Positions 38,340-51,049 of a stretch of DNA of 64,000 nucleotides are shown piece by piece; position 1 is the first letter of the stretch, and each line of letters starts with the position of its first letter. The DNA comes from Pteria penguin. Taxonomy: Eukaryota > Mollusca > Bivalvia > Pterioida > Pteriidae. The translations under genes and the position numbers were made by a program. The notes beneath the pieces are model-generated. The model saw only the letters and a list, made by a program, of their open reading frames with translations, had not been told where the DNA came from and ran no database searches. The stretch covers positions 46,902,996 through 46,966,995 of the forward strand of contig CM068587.1 in NCBI GenBank assembly GCA_035048485.1, given 5' to 3'.

Positions 38340-38915
38340 TCACACTCTTTGTCCTCTTTTCTAACTAAATCATTTCCATAAGTTTTTGTGTCATTTTCTT
38401 GATTTATTTGATATACAGATGCAACAAAGCATTTATCTGCAAATTTTTATTAGAAAATATCTCCTTCAAGGATTATGTGAAAGTGATATGATAAAATTTC
38501 TTTTTTCTGAAATTTTTAATTATTTTCCCCGGTTTTGATATAGGCCAATTCTGGTATACATGTATTGAGAGATAACTGTTCAAACTCCGCTGGAAGTAAA
38601 CTTTTTTTCTTTATTTCGTTTTACATCAAAATAAGTTTTAAGTGTTTTGCAGCACTCAATAAGTCATATTATAATATACCATTCCGACTTAATCGTTTTC
38701 ACACACTTTTTTATTATTTTCTTTATTTCTTTTATATAGAGAGAAGCAATAAAGCATTTGCCAAATTTTATAAAAAATATCTTGTTCGAAGGTTATTGAA
38801 ACTTGTATATCAAAATTCAGAATGCTTGATTTTTATGACTTTTTTACCCAATTTGATACAGGCCAATTCTGCCTGAAGGGTAGCTGTTCAAACCCCGCTA
38901 AAGGCATTTTTAATT
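38340..38915. repeat. Diverged ~330-bp tandem dimer
   Basis: Two units each carry an 'aaagcatttgcc'-like phrase, a T-rich middle, 'ggccaattctg' and 'ctgttcaaac(t/c)ccgct' (ends near 38595 and 38900). No coding content. Confidence 0.6.
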
Positions 38916-39059
38916 AGTCACTTGTTTGCAAATGAAAAAAAAAATGTGCACAGGTTTGCGATATGCGCCCATTAGGACCATATATTTTGTTTATGGTTTG
39001 CCACTTTATTAAGGGTTTACGTCCATTTAACACCCCCTCCTTGTCATATCGCGCAGTGT

Positions 39060-39150
39060 GAGTAACTAGGAAATTAAAAAACTCTGTAGTGGCACAATCC
39101 AGAAATCGAACCCACATCCCCTGCACAGCAAGCTAAGCGCTTACCAACTA
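39060..39150 (-). mobile_element. tRNA-like SINE head
   Basis: The minus strand reads 'tggtttagttggtaagcgc' and B-box 'gggttcgattt'. It lacks a matched acceptor stem, so it is a SINE head or tRNA relic rather than a tRNA gene. Confidence 0.45.
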
Positions 39151-39276
39151 AACCAAATCCATCATTTAAGTATCTGTCAGACGTCATATTTTATTATAAA
39201 CGACGTATTGCTAATTCAATATCAACACTTCAGTACCTAGTGATCGATGTTCCACAATGCTTAATCGATGCAGATC

Positions 39277-39537
39277 AGGCGTGGATCCAGAAATCTTGTC
39301 GAGAGGGGTCCTTCCCCAATGAATTTTCGGAGAGGGGGTACACCCATCATGCGCGGATACAGAAAGGGGGGGGGGTTGGGTTAGGGGGGTCTGGACCTCC
39401 CCTGGAATCCGAAAATTTTACCAAAAAAAGGTAATATTTGGGCATTTTTGGGGTTGGACCCCCCCTGTTCTAAGAGAAAAATTTACCTTTTTTGGTTGGA
39501 CCCCCTCTGACAAAAATTTCTGGATCCGCGCATGCCC
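39277..39537. mobile_element. GCGCGGATCCAG-type inverted-repeat element, nested pair
   Basis: 39349-39537 is bounded by 'catgcgcggatacagaaa' and the reverse complement of 'catgcgcggatccagaaa', with G-rich and C-rich arms. A partial copy precedes it at 39277-39345. A relative lies at 58408-58572 and fragments occur near 37312, 46606 and 48928. Confidence 0.65.
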
Positions 39538-39539
39538 AT

Positions 39540-41266
39540 GTTGTTTGTGTAAAACTACTTATTTTGCATAGAAAAAATACATGTACAAGAAAAGTAATTT
39601 TCGCCGAATATCAGGGTGGATCAAGTTCCCCAGTCCACCTCTCTGGTTCTACTCATACAAATCATATAATTGTCTATTTCACTTGAGAAAACAACAATGA
39701 TGTATTTACATGAACATATCTAGTATTTTTCTGTTTTCAACATCATGACAAGAATTTATGTCTTCCTCAATAATTCTGTCGTTTGCTCGTGTACATTTAT
39801 ATTGAAATTCACATGGGTACATGACTATATTCATGCATTTCAATATAAACCTACACAAGTAAACGACAATTCAACAAAATTTTAACACACTATACTTTGT
39901 TCCAGACTTCAAGAGAGCGAAAATAATAGATTATTGTCAAAGTTTTCAATCCGGAAAAACTGAAAACAGAAAAACAAGTGCCCCGGTTTGTTTTCTATAC
40001 AATACAGTCTTTTTATATGACTTAAATAAAGTTATACAGTAAACTTGTTATTATAAAATTTGTATTTGGACCAGCAGTTTTGCATAGGAAATATACTACA
40101 TGTAAACTAAAGAACCATAAAACACCATGATTTAGTCCATGTACAGTATTTGGCATACTGTGTCCCTATGGCAAGCAGTATTAATCTCTCAAAAGAAAAG
40201 AAAACTGCTCTAGTTTTAGCTTGTTTTCAGTGATATACTTTTCTTTTTAACTTGCAAAGGAACTTTTTTTTTCTAAATGATCCTTTTCTATAATTGAAAT
40301 TTTTCTATTGAGCAAATAGAATAGGGTCGTGTTTGTTCACGATAAGCTTGTTGTATGTTTCGACCCGACCCAACATCGGTGTCTGGACCCTTCTGTTAAT
40401 AATCGAAGTTATTGTAATCAATGCTTTCTTTGTTAAAAATGATTAGACAAAGAGATGCAGTTCAATATTGATCCAAAGGTCAACACATGACCACATGAAC
40501 AATCTATAGTGAAATCTCGTCTAGCATGTATCCGGGTAACATGTGGTCCATAAACTAAGCAATTGAACAAATTATGAAGATTTACCGGTAAAACATTGAA
40601 TTCTGCAACACATGTCCATAGGAAGTTATACATGTATATTTACATGCGAATATATAAACTTGCTTTAGTGTAAAGTGAATTAAAAATAATTTTCCCTTCA
40701 GCGGGATTTGAACCGATATACTTCAACATGCTAGTGGCGGCAAACATTAAAATAAAAATAAAGTCATCAATATCCAGAAAACAAAATTTTGACTGGCATT
40801 TTAATATAACATTTGAATAAAATTCTTAAATAAATGCTTTATTGCTTCTCAATATGTATTGAATAATCCAAGAGGATGCTACTTAATGAATTTTTTTTCG
40901 AAGACCGACTGCAAACATATACCAATGCTTCACATCAAATGACAATCTTTTTTGTTTTTTTGCTGTATGAAAAAAATTGAGAAAGATGGATGCCCCTTTT
41001 TATGTGTCAACATCGTAATTTCAATGAGGGGGGGGGTTCAAATGACAAAATACTGCACAACCTATGAGGTGACATAATTCTGATGGAGTCATGACTCCAA
41101 TGTAAACATCAGAAAATGGCGTGTAGTTTATTTTTTAACTTGCATATAGAGAAAATGCAGTCGGTATGTAAATATATACACTTATCGGTCATCTCTGTTG
41201 AGAAGTCATCGGCCTAGAAATCTCCCTTTCTAAATTTCCATCATTTTTTTTTTTTTTTTTTTGCAA
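39540..41266. other. No gene seen
   Basis: AT-rich sequence; short frames only. A tRNA-like B-box fragment occurs near 40695. Confidence 0.4.
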
Positions 41267-41267
41267 A

Positions 41268-41942
41268 GTAAACCTAACCTTTGTACAAAGGTTATCTCTG
41301 TATAAAGGTCACCTCTGTATAAAGGTCACCTCTATATAAAGGTAATCTCTGAATGAAGGTCATCTCTGTATAAAGGTCATCTCTGTATATACGGTAGGTT
41401 ATCTCTGTATAAAGGTCACCTCTGTATAAAGGCCATCTTTGTATAAAGGTCACTGCTGTATAAAGGTGATCTCTGTATAAAAGTCACCTCTGTATAAAGA
41501 TCATATCTGTATAAAGGCCATCTAAAGGTCATCCCTGTATAAAGGTCACTTCTGCATAAAGGTCACCTCTGTATAAAAGTTATCTCTATATAAAGGTAAC
41601 CTCTGTATAAAGATCACCTCTGTATAAAGATCACTTCTGTATAAAAGTCATATCTTTATAAAGGTAACCTCTGTATAAAGCCCATCTCTGCATAACGGTC
41701 ACCTCTGTATAAAAGCCATCCCTGCATAAAGGTCACCTCTGTATAAAAGCCATCTCTGTATAAAGGTTACCTCTATATAAAGGTCATCTCTGTATATAGG
41801 TCACCTCTATATAAAGGTCATCTCTTTATAAAGGTTACCCCTGTATAAAGGTCATCTCTGTATAAAGATCATTTTTGTATAAAGGTCATCTCTGTATAAA
41901 GGTCACCTCTGTATAAAGGTCACCTCTGTATAAAGGTAATTT
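41268..41942. repeat. 17-bp minisatellite, roughly 40 units
   Basis: Unit 'gtcacctctgtataaag' with variants (cacc/atct, aagg/aaag) repeats without break. Each consensus junction contains AGGTCA. It lies about 370 bp downstream of the 42.3 kb glycosyltransferase-like gene. Confidence 0.9.
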
Positions 41943-42315
41943 TAAGTGTTCTTTTAGGTAGCCTTTACATACAGGGTTTGACTGTATATTCAGCGTAACA
42001 TTATACCTTGCATCACCTACACGTATACAGAGTCAATCTTTTCGAATCAAACAATAATACATACTACATAACGATCATCAAAATATTTTAATTGGCGTAA
42101 TTTTTTTAAATTGTGGTAAAATTTACAATGTTTTCAACAATTTTAATCACGTGTTCGCCAAATATTCAGAGCATGCCAGTAAAAAAGAACTACTCCAAAC
42201 TAACGTATTCTTTTTGAATTGAAAAAACTTTGGCAATACATATATTAAGGCATTACTGGATATATATACACCATTCGTTCATTCATTCATTCACTCACTC
42301 ATTCACTTAAAGCAC

Positions 42316-43470
42316 TTATAGGTTAGTCCGAGGACATTCGCAATACTTGGGCAATGGATATCTATGGTAAATATCGGTGGCGCCACAAATAGTTTTGTAC
42401 GATTTCCACTCTGGACACGTGATAAATCCTAGTTCATAATTACGGTTAAGTTTAAGTTGTAAAATCAAATTATCATTGAATTTAGGATCAACTCTCTTCA
42501 AACTCTCTTTATTGCCTTGGTCAGTTGTCTGATGAACCGCTGTCAGAGTGTCTGTAGTATCCACAACTGTAGCATTTTTACAGCGCGCATGCGCGACTAA
42601 CCAGTTGTCGTATGCTGGACGACCAACCACAAGGTCGGGAACTGTTTCCCATGGAAACGTCCTTGAAGTAATAAAGTAATCTTCGGAATGGATTTCGAAA
42701 ATTTTCCCGCGAGTTTTTGCTGATGAATAAACATTGATGTGTGATGCTGCTTCCTTTGGTGTCACGTGATCAACATTAAAACGGCGGCCTGTGAGAAGAA
42801 TTGGGTTTTCATTCCCGAATTTTGATTTAATAGCCGACAGTGTTTCAAACAAATTATCAGCGAATAAAATATCACTATTGGCATATCCATAAAACGATGA
42901 ATTAAAATTTTCCATCACTGTTTGAAACATGGTTCGCAAAACGGGTGCGCCGCCAGCAAAATGATGAACAATGGAAAATACGGTCCACCCTCTCTCTTTT
43001 GCATAAGTAGCGTCTTGTGAATCATTGGTGAATATAACGACATTGAGTCGAGGCTGAAATCGGCTCCAATTGGCAATGGTGTTGTGATGAATTCCTTCCT
43101 TGTCTTTCTCATTTGAAGGCCACGATGTAAAAAGAGTTAAAATATTTGATTCTAATTTTTTTGGAAAATATTTCAATGGTTTTGCATTACATTCGTAAAC
43201 ACTATCTTCTAAATCTTTTTGAATGCGTAGGAAATCTTCTGTCTTTACATCTTTAACTTTACAACTTCCTTTCAATGCTGTTTCAATGGACGTCTGTCCG
43301 TTTGTTTGAATGTATTTAGTTACCGCTAATAGTATGTCATCCATGTCGCAAAGGTCTTCTTTTACTGTCCTACTACGCCATAAAAACCCAAAGAAAACCA
43401 TATTCAGAATGACCAGAACCAGAACTCCAAACGTCACCTGCGACTGCAGACTCTCGCAAATATCCGGCAT
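42316..43470 (-). CDS. GT-A-like glycosyltransferase-like type II membrane protein (copy 1)
   Basis: A single-exon frame of 384 residues from the first real ATG (43470); the frame is open a few codons further, but only from a TTG. A hydrophobic anchor lies at about residues 12-31 after a short cytosolic start, typical of Golgi type II enzymes. The luminal part has LTLFTSW (about 114), NVVIFTND, YANSDILF (about 196-203, a likely metal/sugar-nucleotide Asp in the position of a GT-A DxD), TGRRFN (about 227), SEDYF (about 262), VGRPAYDNW (about 282-290) and AVHQTT. The combination NSDIL...GRR...DYF...GRPAYDNW is known to me from bacterial and eukaryotic proteins labelled nucleotide-diphospho-sugar transferases. 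Donor and acceptor are unknown. The paralogue at 55953-57113 is on the opposite strand. Confidence 0.7.
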   Translation of the reverse strand: MPDICESLQSQVTFGVLVLVILNMVFFGFLWRSRTVKEDLCDMDDILLAVTKYIQTNGQTSIETALKGSCKVKDVKTEDFLRIQKDLEDSVYECNAKPLKYFPKKLESNILTLFTSWPSNEKDKEGIHHNTIANWSRFQPRLNVVIFTNDSQDATYAKERGWTVFSIVHHFAGGAPVLRTMFQTVMENFNSSFYGYANSDILFADNLFETLSAIKSKFGNENPILLTGRRFNVDHVTPKEAASHINVYSSAKTRGKIFEIHSEDYFITSRTFPWETVPDLVVGRPAYDNWLVAHARCKNATVVDTTDTLTAVHQTTDQGNKESLKRVDPKFNDNLILQLKLNRNYELGFITCPEWKSYKTICGATDIYHRYPLPKYCECPRTNL

Positions 43471-46400
43471 GGTTTCTAAGTTCAAAATATGGCGGAATGT
43501 TCAGCAGACTTTGGAGTAGTTACTAAATGTTGAGTTATTCTGTAAGAAGATAGAGCAATTATTTCGAATAATATACATGTAGTTCGATGCATTTTTATAA
43601 GTAGAAACACACTTAAAACGGAGTAATAATGTGTAATTGTTAACACAGAAATAAGAGAGGTTCTTTTCTCAAATTTACTCATTATCCTCTAGTTTGTTCC
43701 ATCTGCTACAGGTTTCACAGAATTTGAAAAATATAAGAAACATTAACAAAGTGGATTTGCTATGTTGTAAATATACCATATTCCATGTTCAATCTGCTTT
43801 AAGCATTCCTCCGGAGGACCTCAATATCGTGTGAAAAAATTCTGAAATTAATCTTTATTGTTGCATAACCATTCGTACGTTCTTACGTGAAAAGCACAGA
43901 TCAGGGTTCTAGAAATTTCGTCCCTTTTATATGATAAATATACCCCCCACCTCCGTGTCATTTTCTAAGATGGATCTCTTTTCTTCAGACTCTTTTCCGT
44001 CAAAGGACAGACAGCCCCCCCCCCTTTCTTTTTTCGAAAATTGCTTGATTCACCCATGAAGCCATGAAAATCAAAGATTCCCTATCTACGCTATCCATTT
44101 TCCATCAACGGATTATAACTAATATACGTCTGAATATCAATGATCATAATATACGAGTATTTAATTCACTTGTTATTAGCACTGCACTGTGATGTTGTAC
44201 GTAGTATACATTATTGGGTTTATAAATATTGCGATCGCTTTAAATTGACACATGATTAGGGGAATCACTACAGCGTTCAACTGCATCTTTCAAGATTCTA
44301 TTATTGTCCTAGTCGCGATGGATGTTAATAAAAATTGATGTTCTTTTGGAAATGTATGTTGTAGATTTAAATTTGAGCATTCGATAACTCTCACAGCAAA
44401 AGTGAAAATGATAAAACTGACCGTTAGAAAGTTCAATCTGAGATGACCCCTTATATGGAGTGTTCAGATCTTCCACTGTGACTTACATCGGAGCATGAAC
44501 GATCGAATTTTATTGAGAATTGTTTTTTTTTTACTATTTCGTCCCAAAGACAGGGCACTAGTAAGTCACCAGTGGGATTGGAACTCGGAATTTCTCCGAC
44601 CAGAAACACTTCCACGTGAACTACGTTGACCCTTTATCATTTGACCTGTTCGCTATGAGGTCTACACATTTTCTCATTATCATGCTCCATATTTCTTATC
44701 AGTGATTCACACAGACTTTTTATCAAAGTAAACAACTCTGCAGACATCTTTATTCACACTGACTACTCTATAAGGCGAACATCTATGATAATTGCATGTT
44801 CAATGTACATTTTGATCGCACTAACATCTGTCATTCAAATCAAAACATATGTGATATTTTTCCGAATTCATTTGAAACTGGTATATCTTAACATTGACAT
44901 TAGCATCATGTATAATTTATATGACAATAGATGTATATATCAAAGTAGTAGCAAAGTTCAGTAACCATACAAGATTTGGATCTTAATTACCGGTACCCTG
45001 TAAATTGGTTTCATATTTATTTTGCTTTCCGATTTCTATATATCAATTCTGAACTCACCTTCTTGTTTAACCACCTCGAAGTTGGTATAGATCTGTGTTA
45101 AATTCACATTAAAACACATTGACGTTAACGACAGTGAGTGAAGGCAGTCGCTTTTCTACAACCAAGGTCGCTAAATACACGTGCACATGTTTGAAAAGAT
45201 TTTACTCGACAGAGCATCTCAGCTTGGTATCAATATATCCTACCACACTAACAACACTGAACGTATGTAAACAAACGAAATTAAAAAAGACCCTCGATTC
45301 ACACTTACCTTCATACATTTTAGTCCCAGATGTCGCCATTTTCACACCACCTGATGTCAACAACCGCAACGCGTGGAACCACTGGACTGTGACGCGACGT
45401 TACACCGCTAGCGGCAAAACCAGTACGTGTTGTATAACAAAAGAATCGCACCTTTACATGAAAAGGACGTAAATATACACATAAACAAAAATCCGGTTCA
45501 AAAAGTGAAATTACAAGTGGCTGCTATAACAAACGAGCGGCTAAAGTTACACTACAAAAGTTCGGCGTGTCATTCCCAATGTGTTACATGTACATCTGTC
45601 GTGACATTGCGGACTTGGTATCGATCGATAGTTTTGTAGTCTTATACAGTAGGTGTACACACTGTGCTCATGAAAATGGATCTGGCACAAATATATTCGT
45701 CAACATAAGGTATGTATCTACATCTGTATATTGTAAAAATAGTGAGCTTGTCTACCTGTGTTGATGTTTAACGGCATCTTCGAATCATTGTCATTTGCTG
45801 CTAGTCTGATTAGCGTTAATGTCTCAACCATGAGAAACACGTGTTACTTGATGAAGAAATCATAGTGCTAGACTCGAACCTGCGACCTTTCGAGTAATAT
45901 ATATGGATGTGCTATAATCACCCTGACATTTCAGGCTTCTGTTTTTATTGTAGATAATCAGAATGGATGTAGATCGCACAGGATGCTCTATTAAGTACTT
46001 AAATATAGAACACCCCCCCCCCCCCTTTTTCATAAAAAGAATTAGAAATGCTTGTATGTATCGTATCTAGGCAACAACCAAGAAATGTCAATTGCAGGGG
46101 CGTTTTAGCCACATGTTAAAGCCCCATCTTCATTCTTTGGTATGTTGGTCAGCATTGTAAGCTCTTGGATTTTGTTTACCTATATGTTGGCAGTTCAGTG
46201 GTGGAGGAAGTCTTAAAGCCACTAAAACACCACCGGCAAGGCATATATAGATAATAAGATTAAAAACGCTGAAACCTTGCACAGAAATATATTATTGAAT
46301 TTTGATTAGATTGAAACCAGAAATAATATGAGTAAAAGTCCTGATACGGCACCCAGGAGTGAGTTTTACTAAAGGTCGTAAGCCCAAACGTATAGGCGTA

Positions 46401-46936
46401 GACGTAAACTTTTCGACTAAATTTTCGTGTACGTCAATTGAATTTTCCTTGAATTCTATGTTCATACGTAATTAGAGTGGTAAACGTTGTTAAAGGTGTG
46501 GGTTACGTTTGGAACTATTTTATTATTTAGGTAGAAGACAAATATTTCTTAGCAAAGTTAACGTCTACGTCTATCTTTATTTTGGCTACTACTTGACTTT
46601 CGCATGTGGATCCCTCTTTTCGGAAATGCTGGATCCGCCATTTGATAGGCATTCATTATATTATTTACGAATATAATAGATCAGATCTTACGGACTATAG
46701 TAATGTCGAGGAGTGTACGTTTATTCCTCTGAGTAAGAACTATGTCAGAGGGGTATCCAGAACAAAACGTTGGTCTTTGTTGTGGGGTTAAGCACGGGCA
46801 AATATGGCATTGCATATATAATTGGGATAATTTTGAGGTATTTTGTTTAGATGAAGTATCTACAAATCAGCACTTCTGCCGGTTGCAATAATTGCAAAAA
46901 TCGATTGCCTTATCCGTGGTTGATTTTGCATTCCGT
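43471..46936. other. Intergenic region, no confirmed gene
   Basis: Contains a tRNA-like SINE relic near 44560-44640 (minus) and C-runs at 44010 and 46013. A candidate first exon (45309-45339) lies on the minus strand. The other frames are not convincing. Confidence 0.4.
45309..45339 (-). other. Candidate first coding exon
   Basis: On the minus strand a strong start context (aaaATGGCG) reads MATSGTKMYE, followed by donor gtaagt in phase 1. This looks like a genuine first exon. It does not splice in frame to the 43.5 kb gene by any acceptor I could see. The partner exon is not found. Confidence 0.3.
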
Positions 46937-46952
46937 ACCGAGTGGTCCGGGG

Positions 46953-47121
46953 GCAGGCTTGGTGTAGTGGTTAATCGCTTGGCTTGTGGCGCTGACGATC
47001 CGGGTTCGATTCCCGGGTTGCGCCACTATGTTTAAGAGGTTGGTAACCTCCTGCTTACATGTCGCGATATAACTGAAATATTGTTGAAAGCGACGTAAAA
47101 CACCAATCAACCAACCAACCA
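46953..47121 (+). mobile_element. tRNA-derived SINE, family 2, with 13-bp target duplication
   Basis: Head 'cttggtgtagtggttaatcg', B-box 'gggttcgattccc', body with 'tttaagaggttgg', 'tgaaatattgttgaaagcga' and 'cgtaaaacaccaatcaac' with a (CAAC)n tail. It is flanked by the identical 13-mer 'accgagtggtccg' at 46937-46949 and 47122-47134. Confidence 0.9.
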
Positions 47122-47529
47122 ACCGAGTGGTCCGTATGTTCGCTCGGTATGCAGTCGGAGGGTCATGGGTGCGAATAATGTGGAACATTTTAATCATATT
47201 GGACATAATAACACCCCCCCCCCACCCCCCCCAAATATCTTAATTGTAGACTCTTCACTTAACCACATCGGATTTTCGCAACATTGAACATAAGGAATGT
47301 AATTAGAGTGTCTATGAAATACTTGACTATACATGTCTTATTTTCATATTAGCTTGAGGTCTAGAACAACCTGTTTATTATTTGGTCTATAATTTCCCAT
47401 ATATCATCCGGGCTTAGACAAAACAAATGAACGCCCTCGGCGATTTTAATTTACAAGCTATTAATTTAAACGGACTTGTCAGGATCTATTTCAACAATAC
47501 GTGTACATCAAAAGTTGAAACCATATACA

Positions 47530-47810
47530 TTTTGTTGAGTGATTGATTGATTGAATGAATATTGTTTTACGTCACTCCACGATTATTTCACGTACATGGT
47601 GACGGCATCTGCCTGATGCATTGTATACAAATTTAGACCTTTGCAATGGTCCCACCCGAGGAAGTGAGGTATCTTTTACGTGCCACGCCTACCGTGACAC
47701 GGGAACTTGGTTTTTATTGTCTCATCCGAGAGACAGAACACTGGTGCACCCAGGGCGGGAGTCGATCCCGGGACCTCTTGATTACGAGCCGAGCACCTTA
47801 TCCACTAAGC

Positions 47811-47812
<2 letters not shown>
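47530..47812 (-). mobile_element. SINE family 1 (reverse strand)
   Basis: Full length: (AATC)n tail on the left, body phrases 'gatgagacaataaaaacc' and 'cgtggcacgtaaaagatacc' on the minus strand, and head with B-box 'cgggatcgactcccgcc' at right, abutting a (TA)n run. Confidence 0.8.

Positions 47813-47813
<1 letters not shown>

Positions 47814-47877
<64 letters not shown>
47814..47877. repeat. (TA)n microsatellite
   Basis: About 32 TA units directly adjoining the SINE head. Confidence 0.95.
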
Positions 47878-47880
<3 letters not shown>

Positions 47881-50187
47881 TACATGGTGCATGTGATTTC
47901 TCTTTGTTTTTGTTTCTGTCTTTGTTTTTCATTTTTATGAGACCTTCACCTGTTCCGGAGAAGTTGCTGCTTTTAATAAGTTATAAACAAGTTTACAGAT
48001 CCTTTGTTCTCAAGAACCATGCAAACAATGTAATGTGTTTATGGTTTTTACTGCGGTCTTCATTTCAAGATGGACACTCCATGACCTGAACAAATGTGGA
48101 TGAACAAACCGTTAACGTGTATGAATATTTAAAAAATGCAGTCGCTCTTTCAAGTTATACATGGAGAAAGTTTGTTGATGAACATATTAAGGGTTTTCTA
48201 AAAATAAAATCAGAATAACAGATCAAACACATATCCAGTCCTTTTCCATGGATTCTGTTTATTTGATCTGATATAAAGCACAAAAATAGAAGTTAGTGAT
48301 CGGTGAAGTACAAGTCGGTTAAGCCGGAATTCCGCTATGTCGAAGGTATGTTGCAGTCCTCAAACTCCATTTTCTATACATTTATTAGCCGTTATCTTGA
48401 AATGTCATTGTTTTAACAAACACTTTGACTAACCCGGCAAGAAAGGCTGGAGAAATGCAAACAAAAATATTCCAGCGGGGTTTACGGTAAGGGCTGATTG
48501 TTTGACTGCCAGATCGACGATGATTAGATCGGCGCTTGATGTTTTGAGATATTTTCATCTCATTACTTAAAACATTTTCATTGAGGGCAGATTATAGGTC
48601 AGAATTATTTTCTCAGTTTTAAATTTTCAACAATTTTTTAAATTTCAAGATAGACGGTTATTAAAGTCTTGTATTAGACTTGCAATTAGTGTGACAGATA
48701 CCAGTGGAGATTTAGTGGGTTGATTGATACTTTACATAGATGTAAAATACGAAAGTATAACAGGTACACTTGTATATTTATACATTATTAGTAAGAAAGT
48801 TCGAAAACTGTTATACATGTATAAACAATTGATATTTATCCCGTATTCCCGTTGTATCGAAATATTTTCTCTGGTCCCGCCGACTTCGACTTAACGAGTT
48901 TCAACTGTACATATATAGTAGTGGCAGATCCAAGATTTCCGAAAAAGGCGGGGAGGGGTTGCACATGTAAAAGTCAAGTATTAGCCAAAATACTCAGCCA
49001 TTTTCGGTGTCATATCTGGAGTTTTAGTCATATTATGTGAGTATTTTCCATCTCATCATCTATATATGCCTCGTAAATTTGTGGCGAAAAAAGGGGGGAT
49101 TCACCCTCTTCCGCCACTGCAAAGAAATATGTGTGGTTGCAAAACACTGAGGTCACTGAGATGAATTCGTTATAATCAATTGGTTGATGTAAGACTTAAT
49201 TCGGGACAAACGGTTTCCAAATTGAGAAAAAGAGTCATTTGTATTTCTCACAATATATTAACATAAACAGTTATATATATCATCCCTTGTATTTTTTATT
49301 TTCACTTCCGCGATCGCCTTTTCCTTGTTACCCCGGTATAATGTCTTGGAACAAGTTTCCGATCCAAAAACTTTTTCACCTTTCCCTCCTTTTTATATAG
49401 ATCTAATACTGGATTCACCACTACAGGTTGTTCATTGTTTATACTTATAACCACATACATCGTTTCTGCCAGCTTTATGCCAATTTATAGTTTGTATATC
49501 TGGTAATACAAAACATTGCAGGCAATTGTCGCAACTACCATAATATGTATCATTAATTGTATCTGCATTTTTGTCGCCGTTACTGCCTCTGTCTCATGCA
49601 TTCGTAACTAAGGGCCTACCATATCTTCAAGGTCTTCACACTGTCCTTATGGATGTCTATTGACCGGAAGATGATATAATGACCAGGTCTCAGGTCATCA
49701 GTATAGAGTTTTCCTCTGTGATGTCACACTACTGGCGGCAATAGTGGATTACAACTCTCGGACTTTTTCCTTTACAACCCTGTAAACTTGATCAAATTTT
49801 TGAAAAATTTACTAATTATCAGGACAGATTTCGTGACTTCAGTCTCATTTAACAAATATAATCAATCAGTTGACAATTTTCAATAAAACAGTGCGGTTAT
49901 TTTACAAAATTAAGTTTAATCAAGCAGTTTTGTCAATCTCTCATACAGAGAGCGCTACACTACGGTCAGCTTTGCCCCTCTGTTATCGGCTCGAAGCTGT
50001 TTTTTACAAGATTCTTGTAAAACTGGAGAAAATCCCATTTAATTGTACAAGTGACTTACATGGTGTACCAAATGTAAAAGCCTTTCTATGAATAGGTTAA
50101 TTGATGTTTAAAATCTATTATACCCTTAAATGGGATTTTTCGAATTTGAGAAAAACAGTGCTGTGTGGGAACACGCTTTACAATCAA
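47878..50187. other. No gene seen
   Basis: AT-rich with a ggatccaag-type repeat fragment near 48928. No splice-supported coding. Confidence 0.4.
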
Positions 50188-50762
50188 TTACTCCCTATGA
50201 GGTCAATATGGCAAACTGACCTTTGACCTGGTACTCTCGTGGTCAATATGGCAAACTGACCTTTGACCTGGTACTCTCGGTGGTCTGACCTGACCGATGC
50301 CGCATTGACCTCACACTGTGAGTCACAGGGAGTAATTATTTTTATTTTTTTTTTATTATTATTCCAAAATTTTACATGTATACCAACAAGGACTTGTTTG
50401 TAAGTCCTTGATTCCAAGCATACTCAGTAAACCATCCATGTCACATGCAGTTCTGCTGTGTGGGGGCGAATAGTAAATGTTGAAATAAAACTGATTACAC
50501 AGAGGCAGACAGCAACTATAAATGATCTGAAATGAATGATCTGTTTAGCCGGAAGTGCGATCGTCGCCATCTTGGATTTCTTCGTCGGTCATATTCGGCG
50601 GTCATTAAAAATAATGACCCGGTCATTTTATCATTTTCAGGTCAATAGATATCACATGAGGTATTTTTGAGTCATTTTCAGTGGTTTATAATCACATGAT
50701 CAAAATTCCAGATTCTTGACGGAGGTATTATAATTTGCCATATTGATCTAATAGGGAGTAAT
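50188..50762. mobile_element. Inverted-repeat element with ATTACTCCCTAT ends
   Basis: The left end 'attactccctatgaggtcaa' and continuing 'tatggcaaa' is mirrored at 50735-50762. A second inward copy of the end ('cagggagtaat') at about 50331-50341 suggests a nested or shorter element. It holds a 40-bp tandem duplication (50207-50280), each unit carrying TGACCTTTGACCT. Confidence 0.6.
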
Positions 50763-51049
50763 AAATTGTATAATATACAGACCATGTACCCCTAATAAAT
50801 TGCATTTCTATGGGAAATATATCAGATAAAGAAGATTAATACCGATTATTCTCGCCCATATTATAATAAATTAGAGGTGTGCTATAAACGCACGATAAGC
50901 CCGTCTGTAGATAAGAGCAAATTTGTGATCTTGACTCAGTATATTTATCTGTAGATTGCATCCAATGAAGTAAGAATTTTTGTAGGTATCGCTATAAATC
51001 TAGGTCTACTGTCCGAGCCATCAGTTGCAATTTTTGTTTTGTTCAGTTT

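Noticed and set aside
39060..39150. Possible functional tRNA gene (also near 40695, 44560, 46953)
   Set aside because: A and B boxes are present, but acceptor stems do not pair and SINE bodies follow, so these are SINE heads or relics.
41268..41942. CRISPR-like array
   Set aside because: Units are contiguous 17-mers without spacers, in animal DNA; it is a minisatellite.
45119..45472. A 117-codon plus-strand ORF
   Set aside because: Composition is not protein-like and it runs antisense to a better candidate first exon at 45309-45339.
47646..48089. A 147-codon plus-strand ORF
   Set aside because: Reads antisense through a SINE and a (TA)n repeat.
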